DNA of 64,000 bases from Bacillus sp. 491mf (GCF_900112415.1 NZ_FOLV01000006.1:106087-170086), one strand, 5' to 3'; counted from the first letter of the stretch, positions 54,391 to 62,716 are shown. The notes: generated by a model not told the origin, from the sequence alone. Made by a program: numbers and translations.

Positions 54391-55005
54391 TTACACATCG
54401 ACAACTTCATCCCAAATATTAATATCATTTTCATCTAAAATTGCTTTTATTTGATCTTTTTCAAATACTACAAGGTATTCAGCAGGCAATGTTAAAACTT
54501 GAACAATAGAAGGCCTCAACTTTAAAAGTTCATATGCATAAAACGCTTCTAACTCTTCTGTATTGTCCTCATCATTAACAGGGCCTATATACCAACCGGA
54601 GTCACCTGTTTCACAATTTTTTGTTCTCTCTAAGTAAATATCATCTAACTGCAATACATTTTTTGCAGCGACAATTTTGTCACAAAAACGCAGCAATTCC
54701 CCTTCAACTTTTAATTGCTTTACACAACGAACTTGTTTCAATAGAATCCATAAAGAAATTGTTAAATCATCCGTCATATCTTCAAATGGATTCTTTGTAT
54801 AATCATGTACAATAATATGATATCCATCTTCCCTTTGATCAAGAAAGTAAATCGACCACCCAACTTGCATAGAAAACCCATCTATTAATCGATCATTTTC
54901 TACCTCAGATAGAAAATGAAATAACCCCTCTACCTGCACCGCTAAATACTCTTCTGCCTGAGTAATGAAAGTTTTATCCCCGATATTTTTAATAAACTTT
55001 TCCAT
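54391..55005 (-). CDS. Imm33-like (DUF2185) immunity protein
   Basis: The 204-residue acidic protein has a C-terminal domain, DDIYLERTKNCETGDSGWYIGPVNDEDN through LPAEYLVVFEKDQIKAI, that fits the DUF2185/Imm33 pattern (GDSGW core). Residues 1-110 are an extra N-terminal domain without a name. It is the last of four co-directional genes with immunity-like features. That context supports the call more than the sequence alone. Confidence 0.6.
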   Translation of the reverse strand: MEKFIKNIGDKTFITQAEEYLAVQVEGLFHFLSEVENDRLIDGFSMQVGWSIYFLDQREDGYHIIVHDYTKNPFEDMTDDLTISLWILLKQVRCVKQLKVEGELLRFCDKIVAAKNVLQLDDIYLERTKNCETGDSGWYIGPVNDEDNTEELEAFYAYELLKLRPSIVQVLTLPAEYLVVFEKDQIKAILDENDINIWDEVVDV

Positions 55006-55054
55006 TTACGTTCTCCTGTACTCATTTATCTGCAATATACGTAATCATTTTATA

Positions 55055-55786
55055 CTACTCTTTTTTTACTAAAGCCCAAATTCCATACTGATTATAAAAC
55101 AGTTCATCTTCTGCAAAATGTCTACACTCCGTATGTTGCAATATAAAATGAGGATTATTTTCATCTAGGCTGAATGTAGAATAATCCGTTAGGCTAGGCT
55201 TTTCAATGAGATTATACAAACAAAAAACGTTCATTAATTCTTGAGCATATTGCGGCGTTATTTGATCTTTAAAAGTAATTACATCCGGGAGCCCAAAGCA
55301 ATGCATACCACATGTATAGTAAAAATCATCTTCTTCAATCACTGTCACAAAAGCTTGAAATAATTCTACCGCATCATCTGTATGATACATACGATTCCAG
55401 TTTTCAATTGTATTTGCAGTACCTGAAGATTCAACCTTCACGCCAAGTCCTCCAGATTTTACAAGTGCATTTGCAGCATCAACTAACTTTCTTATCTTTT
55501 CAATCGAACCTCCGTCCCCAATTAAATACAGAGTTAAAGAATGTTTTCTAATAAAATCAAGGTCTTCCTCAGTAAATGAATTGTATCCAGCAATTTCAAA
55601 AGCTTCTGCTACTCGTTCATCATGCTCATATATATCAACTTCAAAAAACATACTCGGATCCCCTAGTTTACTAATATAATTCCCAGCGAACATATATCCC
55701 TCGCTTTTTCTTACAATCGCTTCAATAAGTTCACTTCTATTCTTCCATAAACCAGGTATACATAATACAACTTTTGAACTTTCCAT
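55055..55786 (-). CDS. DUF4261 domain protein
   Basis: The 243-residue protein has VVLCIPGLWKNRSELIEAIV at the start, TFKDQITPQYAQELMNVFCLYNLIEKP in the middle and HTECRHFAEDELFYNQYGIWALVKK at the end, which match DUF4261. DUF4261 proteins are found in immunity-gene clusters of Bacillus and are suspected immunity factors. It is cytosolic, acidic and without membrane helices. ATG with a GGGGGAGAATG-type site. Confidence 0.75.
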   Translation of the reverse strand: MESSKVVLCIPGLWKNRSELIEAIVRKSEGYMFAGNYISKLGDPSMFFEVDIYEHDERVAEAFEIAGYNSFTEEDLDFIRKHSLTLYLIGDGGSIEKIRKLVDAANALVKSGGLGVKVESSGTANTIENWNRMYHTDDAVELFQAFVTVIEEDDFYYTCGMHCFGLPDVITFKDQITPQYAQELMNVFCLYNLIEKPSLTDYSTFSLDENNPHFILQHTECRHFAEDELFYNQYGIWALVKKE

Positions 55787-55851
55787 CTCATTCTCCCCCT
55801 ACCCACAGCCTCATATAAAAACAAGTACAATTTCTTATCCAATTGTTTCAG

Positions 55852-56058
55852 TTATTCTTTTTCTTTCTTATAACTTAATGCACTTTCTACTACTTCTCCA
55901 GGTGTTAATTCTATATCATTCCAAAATATTAAATCACTAGGTGCCGGATGTGGAACACCGCTATTATTGAATTCATTCACATATTCGCTATGTTCTGTTT
56001 CTGGTAAATCAAGATTATAGATCTTTTTTACAAGTTCAATAAGTTCCTCTTTGTTCAT
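55852..56058 (-). CDS. Colicin/pyocin-type immunity protein
   Basis: This small acidic protein of about 68 residues reads MNKEELIELVKKIYNLDLPE and later VPHPAPSDLIFWNDIELTPGEVVESALSYKK. The HP-x-x-SDLI core, helices and size match the E-type colicin DNase immunity proteins, which bind and block HNH nuclease toxins. Start at 56058 (ATG) or GTG 56070 behind GAGGTG. No cognate colicin-like nuclease is seen on the same strand; the decayed HNH toxin lies 700 bp away. Confidence 0.72.
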   Translation of the reverse strand: MNKEELIELVKKIYNLDLPETEHSEYVNEFNNSGVPHPAPSDLIFWNDIELTPGEVVESALSYKKEKE

Positions 56059-56092
56059 TTTACTTTCCACATTGTTCAACACCTCAAAGCTA

Positions 56093-56482
56093 TTAATAAT
56101 AAGATACAGCACCAACAAATATAAATTCTAGATCCTCATATGTATCTTTTACTCTCTCTGCATCGTAACGAAAATCATACAGTAATATAACAGAATTCGT
56201 ACTGTCCCCTACATTTACCTTTTTCATTAAATCTTTAAATCTCGGAATAATAATCTCACTATAAGAGAAATCCTGTAAAATCTCTTCTATATGTATTTTA
56301 GGTTCCTCATAAAACATAATTTCTATATTATCTTCATCATAGTAACCAAAACCGAAATTGACTCCAAATTTTGAATCTATACTATCTCCATCTTCTGTAT
56401 ATTCCGTATCAACATATTCTTGAAGCTGATTAAATGATTGACTCGTTCCAAGCCATAACGAAGCCATCCCTTTATATTCCAT
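56093..56482 (-). CDS. Imm22-family immunity protein
   Basis: The 129-residue acidic protein has SLWLGTSQSFNQLQEYVDTEYTEDGDSI, then FGFGYYDEDNIEIMFYEEPKIHIEEILQDFSYSEIIIPRFKDLM and NSVILLYDFRYD, the pattern of Imm22. The ATG at 56482 follows AAGGAG. It is the first gene of the minus-strand array and overlaps nothing; the next gene lies 35 bp on. Its toxin is not in the window. Confidence 0.72.
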   Translation of the reverse strand: MEYKGMASLWLGTSQSFNQLQEYVDTEYTEDGDSIDSKFGVNFGFGYYDEDNIEIMFYEEPKIHIEEILQDFSYSEIIIPRFKDLMKKVNVGDSTNSVILLYDFRYDAERVKDTYEDLEFIFVGAVSYY

Positions 56483-56723
56483 ACCGTCTCTCCTTATCCA
56501 TACTATCCATCGTATAAAAACTTCTTCTCTCGCGTAAACGAACATAATCGCTATTTCTGTAGCGCTATAACACTTCCTATAATACAAGTACACTTTTAAC
56601 ATTTTTTATCTTTTTTATCAATCGGATATAATTCTTCCATTTCAAACATGTCAATTTTAATATAATTCATTTCCTATTTATCAAAGCAAACATTCCTATT
56701 ATTAGGAAAAACTTATTGAATAA

Positions 56724-57425
56724 TTGAATTTTTCGCTCAAAAAGCATTTTATTCCCAAGAGGTTTTTCCATAATGTAAATATTACCAGAAATAAAAAAAT
56801 CTCAATTTTGAATTTTATCAAGAAATCTTTATGTAGTATTGTAACAGACTTTGCATATCCTTATTTTGGACATTGGTATCACGATAATATCTTTGATAAT
56901 TTAGGTGTTATATGGACAGGCCCCGAAATTCGTGTAGGAAATTCAAAATTCGAAGAGGTGCCAGCTGAAACTAAATTTTGGAGTTATTTTGGACAAGCTG
57001 TAGCATATTATACAACTGATTTTAAAAACCCAGCAACAACTAATTGGTCAGAACCTTATGTTGCAGTGAATAGATCAGGAAGGCCATTGCCTGATTACCA
57101 AGATCCATGATCTAAGAAAAAAGCATCTGATGGACTTAGAACTGATTGGGTTCTAGTACCTGCTGATAAAAGAGTTGTGTACGGAGGCACAGAAAGCGGC
57201 ACTGCAATAAGAGAATTTATAAATATGGTAATCCAAACTATATATGGGATGGGAAAATTCCTGGTTACAAACAAATGCATCATATAAAACCTAGAGAATT
57301 TGGTGGTACAAATGATATAGATAATTTTTTTACCAATTCCTGAAGCGGAACATAGTAAGATATCTGGATGGTTTGCTGGATACTATGATAAAAGCTCAAA
57401 AGATATTGACCCAAGTGATGAATAG
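56724..57425 (+). pseudogene. Decayed HNH-nuclease toxin C-terminus
   Basis: The reading passes FAYPYFGHWYHDN, WTGPEIRVGNSKFEEVP, then GRPLPDYQDP with TGA (57108-57110) where Trp is expected. After SKKKASDGLRTDW a one-base loss near 57225 leads to YGNPNYIWDGKIPGYKQMHHIKPREFGGTNDIDN. An extra T in a T-run near 57330 then gives IPEAEHSKISGWFAGYYDKS. HHIKPREFGGTND is an HNH/LHH-type nuclease motif. Three lesions make it inactive, and the N-terminal delivery domain is absent. It lies 33 bp before an SMI1 immunity gene. Confidence 0.78.
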
Positions 57426-57457
57426 TATTTTTATAATAAAGGAAAGGAGGTAAAAAT

Positions 57458-57973
57458 TTGAAAGAGTATAGTGTTAAAAATACACTTGATACATTAAAAA
57501 GTCGTTTAAATGAAAAAGACGAAATAGTGGTTCAATCTTTTAACGGATATTATTATACTGCTGAATGTACGTTTAATGAACCAGCCACACAGGAAGAAAT
57601 ACATACATTCATTCGTGAAACAGGTTGGATTGTGCCAAATGATTATAAAGAATTTTTATTATTGCATAACGGAGCTTATTTCTTTTCTTACGAATATGGA
57701 ACTGCATTTCATTTTTATTCGCTTATGGAAATTCTAAAACGCTATGATAAAGAGTTACATGGAGATAGGTATCCTATTGGTAATTGTCCAGATCGAGGAT
57801 ATATTGTAATAAGTAATGCAAGATGCCAACAAAATAATGATAAATATATGATGTTAAATGGTATTGAATTAATTGATTTTCGATGTGATTTTCAAACCTG
57901 GTTAGATAGAATGATTGTGGCACAGGGAGAATGTTATTGGGAGTGGGTTAGTAAAATAATATACCCTGATTAG
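57458..57973 (+). CDS. SMI1/KNR4-family immunity protein
   Basis: The 171-residue protein has the SukH/SMI1 core TQEEIHTFIRETGWIVPNDYKEFLLLHNGAYFFSYEYGTAFHFYSLMEIL (residues 45-100). CPDRGYIVISNARCQ and a C-terminal FRCDFQTWLDRM follow. This superfamily neutralises nuclease toxins. It starts at TTG behind a perfect AAAGGAGG. It is intact although its HNH toxin gene is broken, so it now serves as orphan immunity. Confidence 0.87.
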   Translation: MKEYSVKNTLDTLKSRLNEKDEIVVQSFNGYYYTAECTFNEPATQEEIHTFIRETGWIVPNDYKEFLLLHNGAYFFSYEYGTAFHFYSLMEILKRYDKELHGDRYPIGNCPDRGYIVISNARCQQNNDKYMMLNGIELIDFRCDFQTWLDRMIVAQGECYWEWVSKIIYPD

Positions 57974-57976
57974 AGT

Positions 57977-58134
57977 TTTATCCCGCATTAACGGGCAGTA
58001 ATACTCCCACCTCAAAATTCAGCGAAAGCAAAGAAGTTAGGTGGGAGATAAACTGCCCGTAAAAGCCCGATTGGTGAGGGCTAATAATCAGTGGGGGATG
58101 AAGAAAACCCCCACTGATTAAAGTTTCACTTTAT
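57977..58134 (+). repeat. bcr1 repeat, copy 2
   Basis: The shortest complete copy (148 bp between the TTTAT repeats). CTCCCACCT/AGGTGGGAG pairs perfectly in the central stem. It begins 4 bp after the SMI1 stop codon. Confidence 0.88.
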
Positions 58135-58195
58135 CTCTCTTTTTTAATTATATACAGGTAAGGTTAAAATAACGTACTATTATCTGTAGCAAATA

Positions 58196-58235
58196 AAAAG
58201 GAAGAACCTTACTTCATAAGGAATCTTCCTTTTTT
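58196..58235 (-). terminator. Terminator of the cysteine desulfurase gene
   Basis: AAAAAGGAAGAACCTTA pairs with TAAGGAATCTTCCTTTTT. Confidence 0.85.
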
Positions 58236-58267
58236 ATTTTGAGAACGTAGTCTCATTGATAGTATTA

Positions 58268-59419
58268 TTAAAAACCCTGTTGTACACAATAAATATCGTT
58301 AATCTTCGCTACAATCTCATCAACAGCGTACAAGACTTCTTCTTCACTTAAATATGGACTAATTGATATACGAATGGAACTATTTGCTTCTTCTTTTGTT
58401 AATCCAATCTCTTGTAACACATATGACGGTTCTAAACTACTTGAGTTACAAGCAGATCCTGAAGAGATAGAAACAGTTCTCATACCTGCTATAAGTGTTT
58501 CTGAACTAATGTTTGGAATCATTATATTTATAATATGAGGTATACTATTTTCCATGCATACATTTACGCAAGAATGAGGTATTTCTTGTTGAATTCGCTT
58601 TACAACAATTGTTCTTAATCTCTTTACCTTTTCATAATTTTCTTCTAGTTCTAATATAGCAATATCACTTGCTGCTCCCAGACCAGCTATTAGTGAAGTC
58701 GGTAATGTCCCACTGCGTAAATATGTTTGTTCACCACCAAATAGTAAAGGCCGGAAGTCTTTCTGTTTGTGTCCATTTACATATAAAACGCCTATGCCTT
58801 TTGGTCCATAGATTTTATGTCCCGATAAAGATAGAGCATCGATATCTAATTTTTTTACATCGATTGGTATTTTTCCAAAAGCTTGAACAGCATCTACATG
58901 TATCAATGTTTTATACTTTCTGCACAGAGCAGAGATTTCATTGATAGGCTGAATTGTCCCAATTTCAGAATTAACATATGCAAAACTAACAACCCTTGTA
59001 TGATCATCTAACAAGTATCGCAATGAATCTAAACAAATCGTTCCATCACGATTAATATCCACATATTTTACGATAATCCCTCTTCTTTGTAACTCTTTTC
59101 CGACTCCTAGAATCGATTTATGATCTATAGGAGAGAGAATTACATTTACCGGTTCTTGTTCATAATAATCAATGGCTCCTAATAATGCCAAGTTATTACT
59201 TTCTGTTGCACCTGAAGTAAATATTATTTCTTCTTTATCGGCACCAATAGAAGTGGCAATTTTACTTTTCGCTTGATCAACTGCATACTGTGCTTTTTTT
59301 CCCATCACATGCTGAGACGATGGATTTGCAAATTCTGTTTTCATGTACTTCTCCATCACTTCAACCACTTTATTATGACATGGAGTGGTAGCAGCATAAT
59401 CTAAGTACACTTGTCTCAT
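58268..59419 (-). CDS. Cysteine desulfurase (NifS/IscS-like)
   Basis: This PLP enzyme converts cysteine to alanine plus enzyme-bound persulfide. The 383-residue protein starts MRQVYLDYAATTPCH. Conserved motifs are TSGATESNNLA, the His of IDHKSI, VDAVQAFGKIPIDV and the PLP lysine in LSLSGHKIYGPKG (Lys202). The active-site loop SSGSACNSSS holds Cys324. The ATG at 59419 is 9 nt from AGGAGG. It ends a unit of tRNA-Cys and an unknown gene, from which a bcr1 insertion separates it. No scaffold or tRNA-thiolase gene adjoins. Confidence 0.94.
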   Translation of the reverse strand: MRQVYLDYAATTPCHNKVVEVMEKYMKTEFANPSSQHVMGKKAQYAVDQAKSKIATSIGADKEEIIFTSGATESNNLALLGAIDYYEQEPVNVILSPIDHKSILGVGKELQRRGIIVKYVDINRDGTICLDSLRYLLDDHTRVVSFAYVNSEIGTIQPINEISALCRKYKTLIHVDAVQAFGKIPIDVKKLDIDALSLSGHKIYGPKGIGVLYVNGHKQKDFRPLLFGGEQTYLRSGTLPTSLIAGLGAASDIAILELEENYEKVKRLRTIVVKRIQQEIPHSCVNVCMENSIPHIINIMIPNISSETLIAGMRTVSISSGSACNSSSLEPSYVLQEIGLTKEEANSSIRISISPYLSEEEVLYAVDEIVAKINDIYCVQQGF

Positions 59420-59433
59420 AAACATTGTCCTCC

Positions 59434-59637
59434 TTTATCCCGCATTAACGGGCAGTAATACTCCCGCCTCAAAATTCAGCAAAAGCATTGTCCAGCTCTA
59501 GCGGCTAGAATCTCCGGCGTTTCCGCTTTTCTTAAGAAATTAGGCGGGAGATAAACTGCCCGTAAAAGCCCGATTGGTGAGGGCTAATAATCAGTGGGGG
59601 ATGAAGAAAACCCCCACTGATTAAAGTTTCACTTTAT
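59434..59637 (+). repeat. bcr1 repeat, copy 3, inserted between operon genes
   Basis: It is flanked by TTTAT on both sides. The left end directly abuts the cysteine desulfurase ribosome binding site. The right TTTAT overlaps the stop codon of the gene at 59637-60530. The central stem is CTCCCGCCT/AGGCGGGAG, a compensated change relative to copy 2. The apical loop is longer and carries TTGTCCAGCTCTAGCGGCT plus CGGCGTTTCCGCTTTTC. Confidence 0.88.
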
Positions 59638-60530
59638 TAAGAAGAAAACACAGAGAAATTAATAGGCTTTTCATAGATTTCTTCCTTGGACATTTCACCG
59701 CTTCCTCCCGGATCTGCAACGATAACTTTCATACCTGTTAAATTATATAGATTAAGAGCAATTTCAATCCCTGTACGTACTGGCTGGTAACACTCCCCAG
59801 GCGCGAATAACAACAATGCTCTATAACCCGCTTTATATACCTCAGCAATCATTTCTGTAATTTCTCCTGCACATCCAGTTACACCGCAACTAATTAATGT
59901 TTTATAATTTCCATCTTCATCTAAAAACGATACTTCAGATTGATTGTCTTGATCATTTAACATTCTTTTTTCTAATTTTCCTTCTTTTACTAGCTTACTA
60001 GCGCTTTTTTGAAATCTATATTTAAGCCAAGTTTCCGGAAAAAAGATTGGATTTTTTCGGCTAGACAAAATACTTTGTTGATTAAAATACTTACTCTTTT
60101 CTAAACTTGTAACGTAAGCCTCTGGAATTTCTGTATATCTTTCATAAAATTCTTTACGAAGATCGCTAACACTTGCATTTGTAGAAGGGACATATTGCCA
60201 ATCATTAATTAATAACAGGAATTTAATGTCTTTAAATTGTTCATAAAATTGCTCCCCTAACTGAATTCCAATATCCCAAGTATACATAGGGAATATACCT
60301 ACTCTGCGTGAAATTCTCTCTTTCATTACGTCTGTTTTCTGCTCTTCGGTAATTCCAGGAGTTAAGTTATTCGTTTCTTCATTAAAGAAAAGCATAAAAT
60401 GTCCTGACATAATTACTAATTTTTCTTGAGTGGTATTTTTTAATTCTTCACTGATTAATTTGATCATTTCTTCTTCTGATGCAACTAATTGATGAATTCC
60501 TTTCTTTTTTACATGAATTGAATTTGACAT
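59637..60530 (-). CDS. Unrecognised three-cysteine protein in a tRNA-Cys operon
   Basis: The 297-residue cytosolic protein (MSNSIHVKKKGIHQLVASEE...) matches no family I recognise. Residues 35-115 look alpha/beta with hydrophobic strands (LVIMSGHFMLFF, IKFLLLINDW). Three cysteines cluster in the C-terminal third: Cys215 and Cys220 (ISCGVTGCAG) and Cys247 (FAPGECYQP), suggesting a metal or persulfide site. VADPGGSGEM follows. GGGGG lies 7 nt before the ATG, and the tRNA 3' end is only 25 nt upstream, so tRNA and gene share a transcript. Cysteine desulfurase follows. Confidence 0.75.
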   Translation of the reverse strand: MSNSIHVKKKGIHQLVASEEEMIKLISEELKNTTQEKLVIMSGHFMLFFNEETNNLTPGITEEQKTDVMKERISRRVGIFPMYTWDIGIQLGEQFYEQFKDIKFLLLINDWQYVPSTNASVSDLRKEFYERYTEIPEAYVTSLEKSKYFNQQSILSSRKNPIFFPETWLKYRFQKSASKLVKEGKLEKRMLNDQDNQSEVSFLDEDGNYKTLISCGVTGCAGEITEMIAEVYKAGYRALLLFAPGECYQPVRTGIEIALNLYNLTGMKVIVADPGGSGEMSKEEIYEKPINFSVFSS

Positions 60531-60555
60531 ATGTTATCCCCCTTAAAATGGATAG

Positions 60556-60626
60556 AGGCAGTGCTTGGATTTGAACCAAGGAATTAGGTTTTGCAGACCT
60601 ATGCCTTACCACTTGGCTACACTGCC
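60556..60626 (-). tRNA. tRNA-Cys (anticodon GCA)
   Basis: A 71-nt cloverleaf with acceptor GGCAGTG/CACTGCC, D stem GCC/GGC and anticodon stem TAGGT/ACCTA around loop CTGCAAA. T stem is CTTGG/CCAAG around TTCAAAT. The discriminator is U73, as needed for CysRS. All stems pair fully, though acceptor and T stems differ from the usual Bacillus tRNA-Cys (GGCGGCA...). The 3' CCA is not encoded (CTA follows). It lies alone in the 5' leader of a protein gene, not in a tRNA cluster. Confidence 0.95.
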
Positions 60627-61111
60627 ATTTCATAAAGTTTAGCTGCCAATTTGAAACTTGCCTATCACGTTGTTAATGGTATTATTAGTAAAACGAATCG
60701 TCAATAAATATTTTGAATATAATTATTTTTCTCAACATTAAAGTGAATACCTAGAAAATCTATTGAAAATAAAAGCATTCAAATAAAACAAAGGGATATA
60801 CATACGATTCTAAAATAGGAGTTTTTTTAAAATATAACCACATAACATTTTTTCTGTTTTATGAGTAATTACTCTGGATAAATTTCTCAAATTATATTCA
60901 ACTTTTTATTTTGCAAATCTAAGCTATATTATGCTACGGTTAGTTATGATTTTTAGAAATTTTTGGTTTATATACGCGAAAGAATTTTCCAACTTATAGA
61001 AATCCAAAAATAATTTAATCGTATGTAAACAGTTAAATATCAAAACAACAACAAGCAACATTACAAATAAAAATCCTTAATAGTGAAAATTTATTAAGAA
61101 AGGAATTCTTT
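60627..61111. other. Divergent intergenic region
   Basis: It holds the tRNA-Cys promoter on the left and presumably the EamA promoter on the right. About 350 bp of AT-rich DNA between show nothing recognisable. Confidence 0.5.
60676..60704 (-). promoter_or_regulatory. Promoter of the tRNA-Cys operon
   Basis: On the minus strand TTGACG (60699-60704), 17 bp, TACCAT (60676-60681). Transcription would begin near 60669, about 43 nt before the tRNA. Confidence 0.5.
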
Positions 61112-62068
61112 ATGTCTAAACAAACACTTGCTTATATTCAAATTTCATTTGCAATGATTGCAATTGGAAGCTTTGTGGTTGTTAATAAATTCATTATTAA
61201 AGAACTTCCCATATTTATTGCTTCTGAGCTTAGATTATTAATTGCTTGCCTCATACTACTTCCTTTATTTTTATATAAAGGAGAAAAAATGCCGAAACTC
61301 GTAAAAAAGGATTACATCATATTTTTTCTTCAAAGTTTTATAGGTGTGTTCTTATTTAGCATATGCACGTTATATGGACTAAGAAAAACAACAGCTTTAG
61401 ACAGCGGCATTATTATGAGTTGTACACCTGCAATAATGGCTTTAATCTCTTATTTTTTTCTAAAAGAAAAACTAGGAATTCATAAAATAGGAGGAATTCT
61501 TTTAACCATTTTAGGTACATTATCTATTAATGTTTTTGGACAGTTTTTAAATTTTAATGAAAACTCCCATTCATTAATAGGAAATATACTAATCTTTTGC
61601 GCTGTTATTGGAGAAGCAGTTTTCTTTTCATTTGGAAAATTAATTTCCACATCTTTAAGACCTTTAACAATAACGACAATTATGAGTTTGACAGGCGCCG
61701 TATTATTTTTGCCTTTGGCAATGTATCAGTCCTTACATTTTAACTTTTTTACTGTCTCTCCATTGATATGGTCGCTAGTACTATATACGGGGATTGTAAT
61801 TACTGTGCTAGCAGTTCTATTAATGAACCAAGGATTAGAAGTAGTATCAGCGGGAACCGCAGCAGTATTTACTGCTTTAATGCCGATAAGCACCGTCGTT
61901 TTATCAGCCCTTATCTTACATGAACCTCTTTTCTGGTATCATATTTTCGGTATGCTATTGGTTATGGGGGGGATTTTTGTGATTACGAACTCTTCAAGTA
62001 AAAGTACAGTTACAAGTAATGAAATATTTCCAAAAAGCAGGAACGAAAATATGAGTTCTGATGCATGA
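61112..62068 (+). CDS. EamA/DMT-family transporter
   Basis: The 318-residue protein has ten membrane helices in two EamA repeats (SFVVVNKFIIKELPIFIASELRLLIACLILLPL; FCAVIGEAVFFSFGKLIS ... IFGMLLVMGGIFVIT) and a short polar tail. AAAGGAATTCTTT precedes the ATG. It is the third EamA gene of the window. Unlike the other two it has no MocR partner. It is divergent from the tRNA-Cys operon. The substrate is unknown. Confidence 0.9.
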   Translation: MSKQTLAYIQISFAMIAIGSFVVVNKFIIKELPIFIASELRLLIACLILLPLFLYKGEKMPKLVKKDYIIFFLQSFIGVFLFSICTLYGLRKTTALDSGIIMSCTPAIMALISYFFLKEKLGIHKIGGILLTILGTLSINVFGQFLNFNENSHSLIGNILIFCAVIGEAVFFSFGKLISTSLRPLTITTIMSLTGAVLFLPLAMYQSLHFNFFTVSPLIWSLVLYTGIVITVLAVLLMNQGLEVVSAGTAAVFTALMPISTVVLSALILHEPLFWYHIFGMLLVMGGIFVITNSSSKSTVTSNEIFPKSRNENMSSDA

Positions 62069-62191
62069 GTTTGAATGCAAATTAAATGACAAATTTATAC
62101 CCACTTAATACGCGATATCTTCAATAAGAATTTAAAAACAATAACAAGAGTCTTTTTTACATAACTTTTGAAAAACACATTCTTGCATAAA

Positions 62192-62236
62192 AAGAAGCAT
62201 AAACCTGCATAAAATGCGAAGTTATGCTTCTTAATT
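62192..62236 (+). terminator. Terminator of the EamA gene
   Basis: AAGAAGCATAA pairs with TTATGCTTCTT, followed by AATTTTATT. Confidence 0.75.
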
Positions 62237-62260
62237 TTATTAAATAAATACTTTTGGATT

Positions 62261-62440
62261 TCATCTCAAAGTTACCTCGACGTTAATTTCATCCTCTTCG
62301 TTTGTATGAGGATTCGTATGTATTGTAGAAGTATCAAATACAAACTCCTGATTTACAGTTTGCGAGGTATTTTTGAAGAAACTTTATTTCAAAGCTACAA
62401 CTCGCTCTATTTTGAAATTTTCTCCTTCTTTATCTTTATC
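62261..62440 (-). pseudogene. Unidentified gene tail with in-frame stop
   Basis: The minus strand reads NFKIERVVALK, TAA, then SFFKNTSQTVNQEFVFDTST, NEEDEINVEVTLR and TGA. There is no start. The alternating polar/hydrophobic pattern suggests a beta-rich protein. I cannot name it. It is cut by the bcr1 copy next to it. Confidence 0.4.
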
Positions 62441-62443
62441 GTC

Positions 62444-62555
62444 ATAAAGTGAAATTTCCATCAGTGGAGAGTTTTTTCATCTCCCACTGATGGTTAGCCC
62501 GCCCAATCGGGCTTTTACGGGCAGTTATCCCCTACCTATCTATCTTCCCTAAAAA
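62444..62555 (-). repeat. bcr1 repeat, copy 4, truncated
   Basis: Reverse orientation: ATAAAGTGAAA at 62444, then hairpin ATCAGTGG/CCACTGAT, then CGGGCTTTTACGGGCAGT. It lacks the distal half; a GC-rich repeat segment (AGCGGAAGCGGCTTGCTCAG) and then the IS1182 element follow. Confidence 0.75.
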
Positions 62556-62630
62556 AGCGGAAGCGGCTTGCTCAGAATCGCAGGACACCCACGCCCCCGA
62601 CGAGGCCACTGAAAAAGTCCTCATAGTTCA

Positions 62631-62678
62631 AAAAGTGAAAGCTTCCCCGATGAAATCGAGGAAGCTTTCACTTTTTTT
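62631..62678 (+). terminator. Protective terminator at the IS1182 left end
   Basis: AAAGTGAAAGCTTCC pairs with GGAAGCTTTCACTTT, followed by TTTT. It lies between the IS end and the transposase and blocks read-through from outside, a known way to limit transposition. TATAAT follows at 62682. Confidence 0.85.
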
Positions 62679-62716
62679 ATGTATAATGGTTGTACTAACT
62701 CTAGGTGGTGTCTCGG

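Noticed and set aside
60556-60626. tRNA-Cys as a suppressor or selenocysteine tRNA
   Set aside because: The anticodon is the normal GCA and the arms are standard 7/5, so ordinary cysteine decoding is expected.
60448-60633. Minus-strand open frame running through the tRNA-Cys
   Set aside because: It is a product of reading through the tRNA and the start of the 297-aa gene in another frame; no ribosome binding site.
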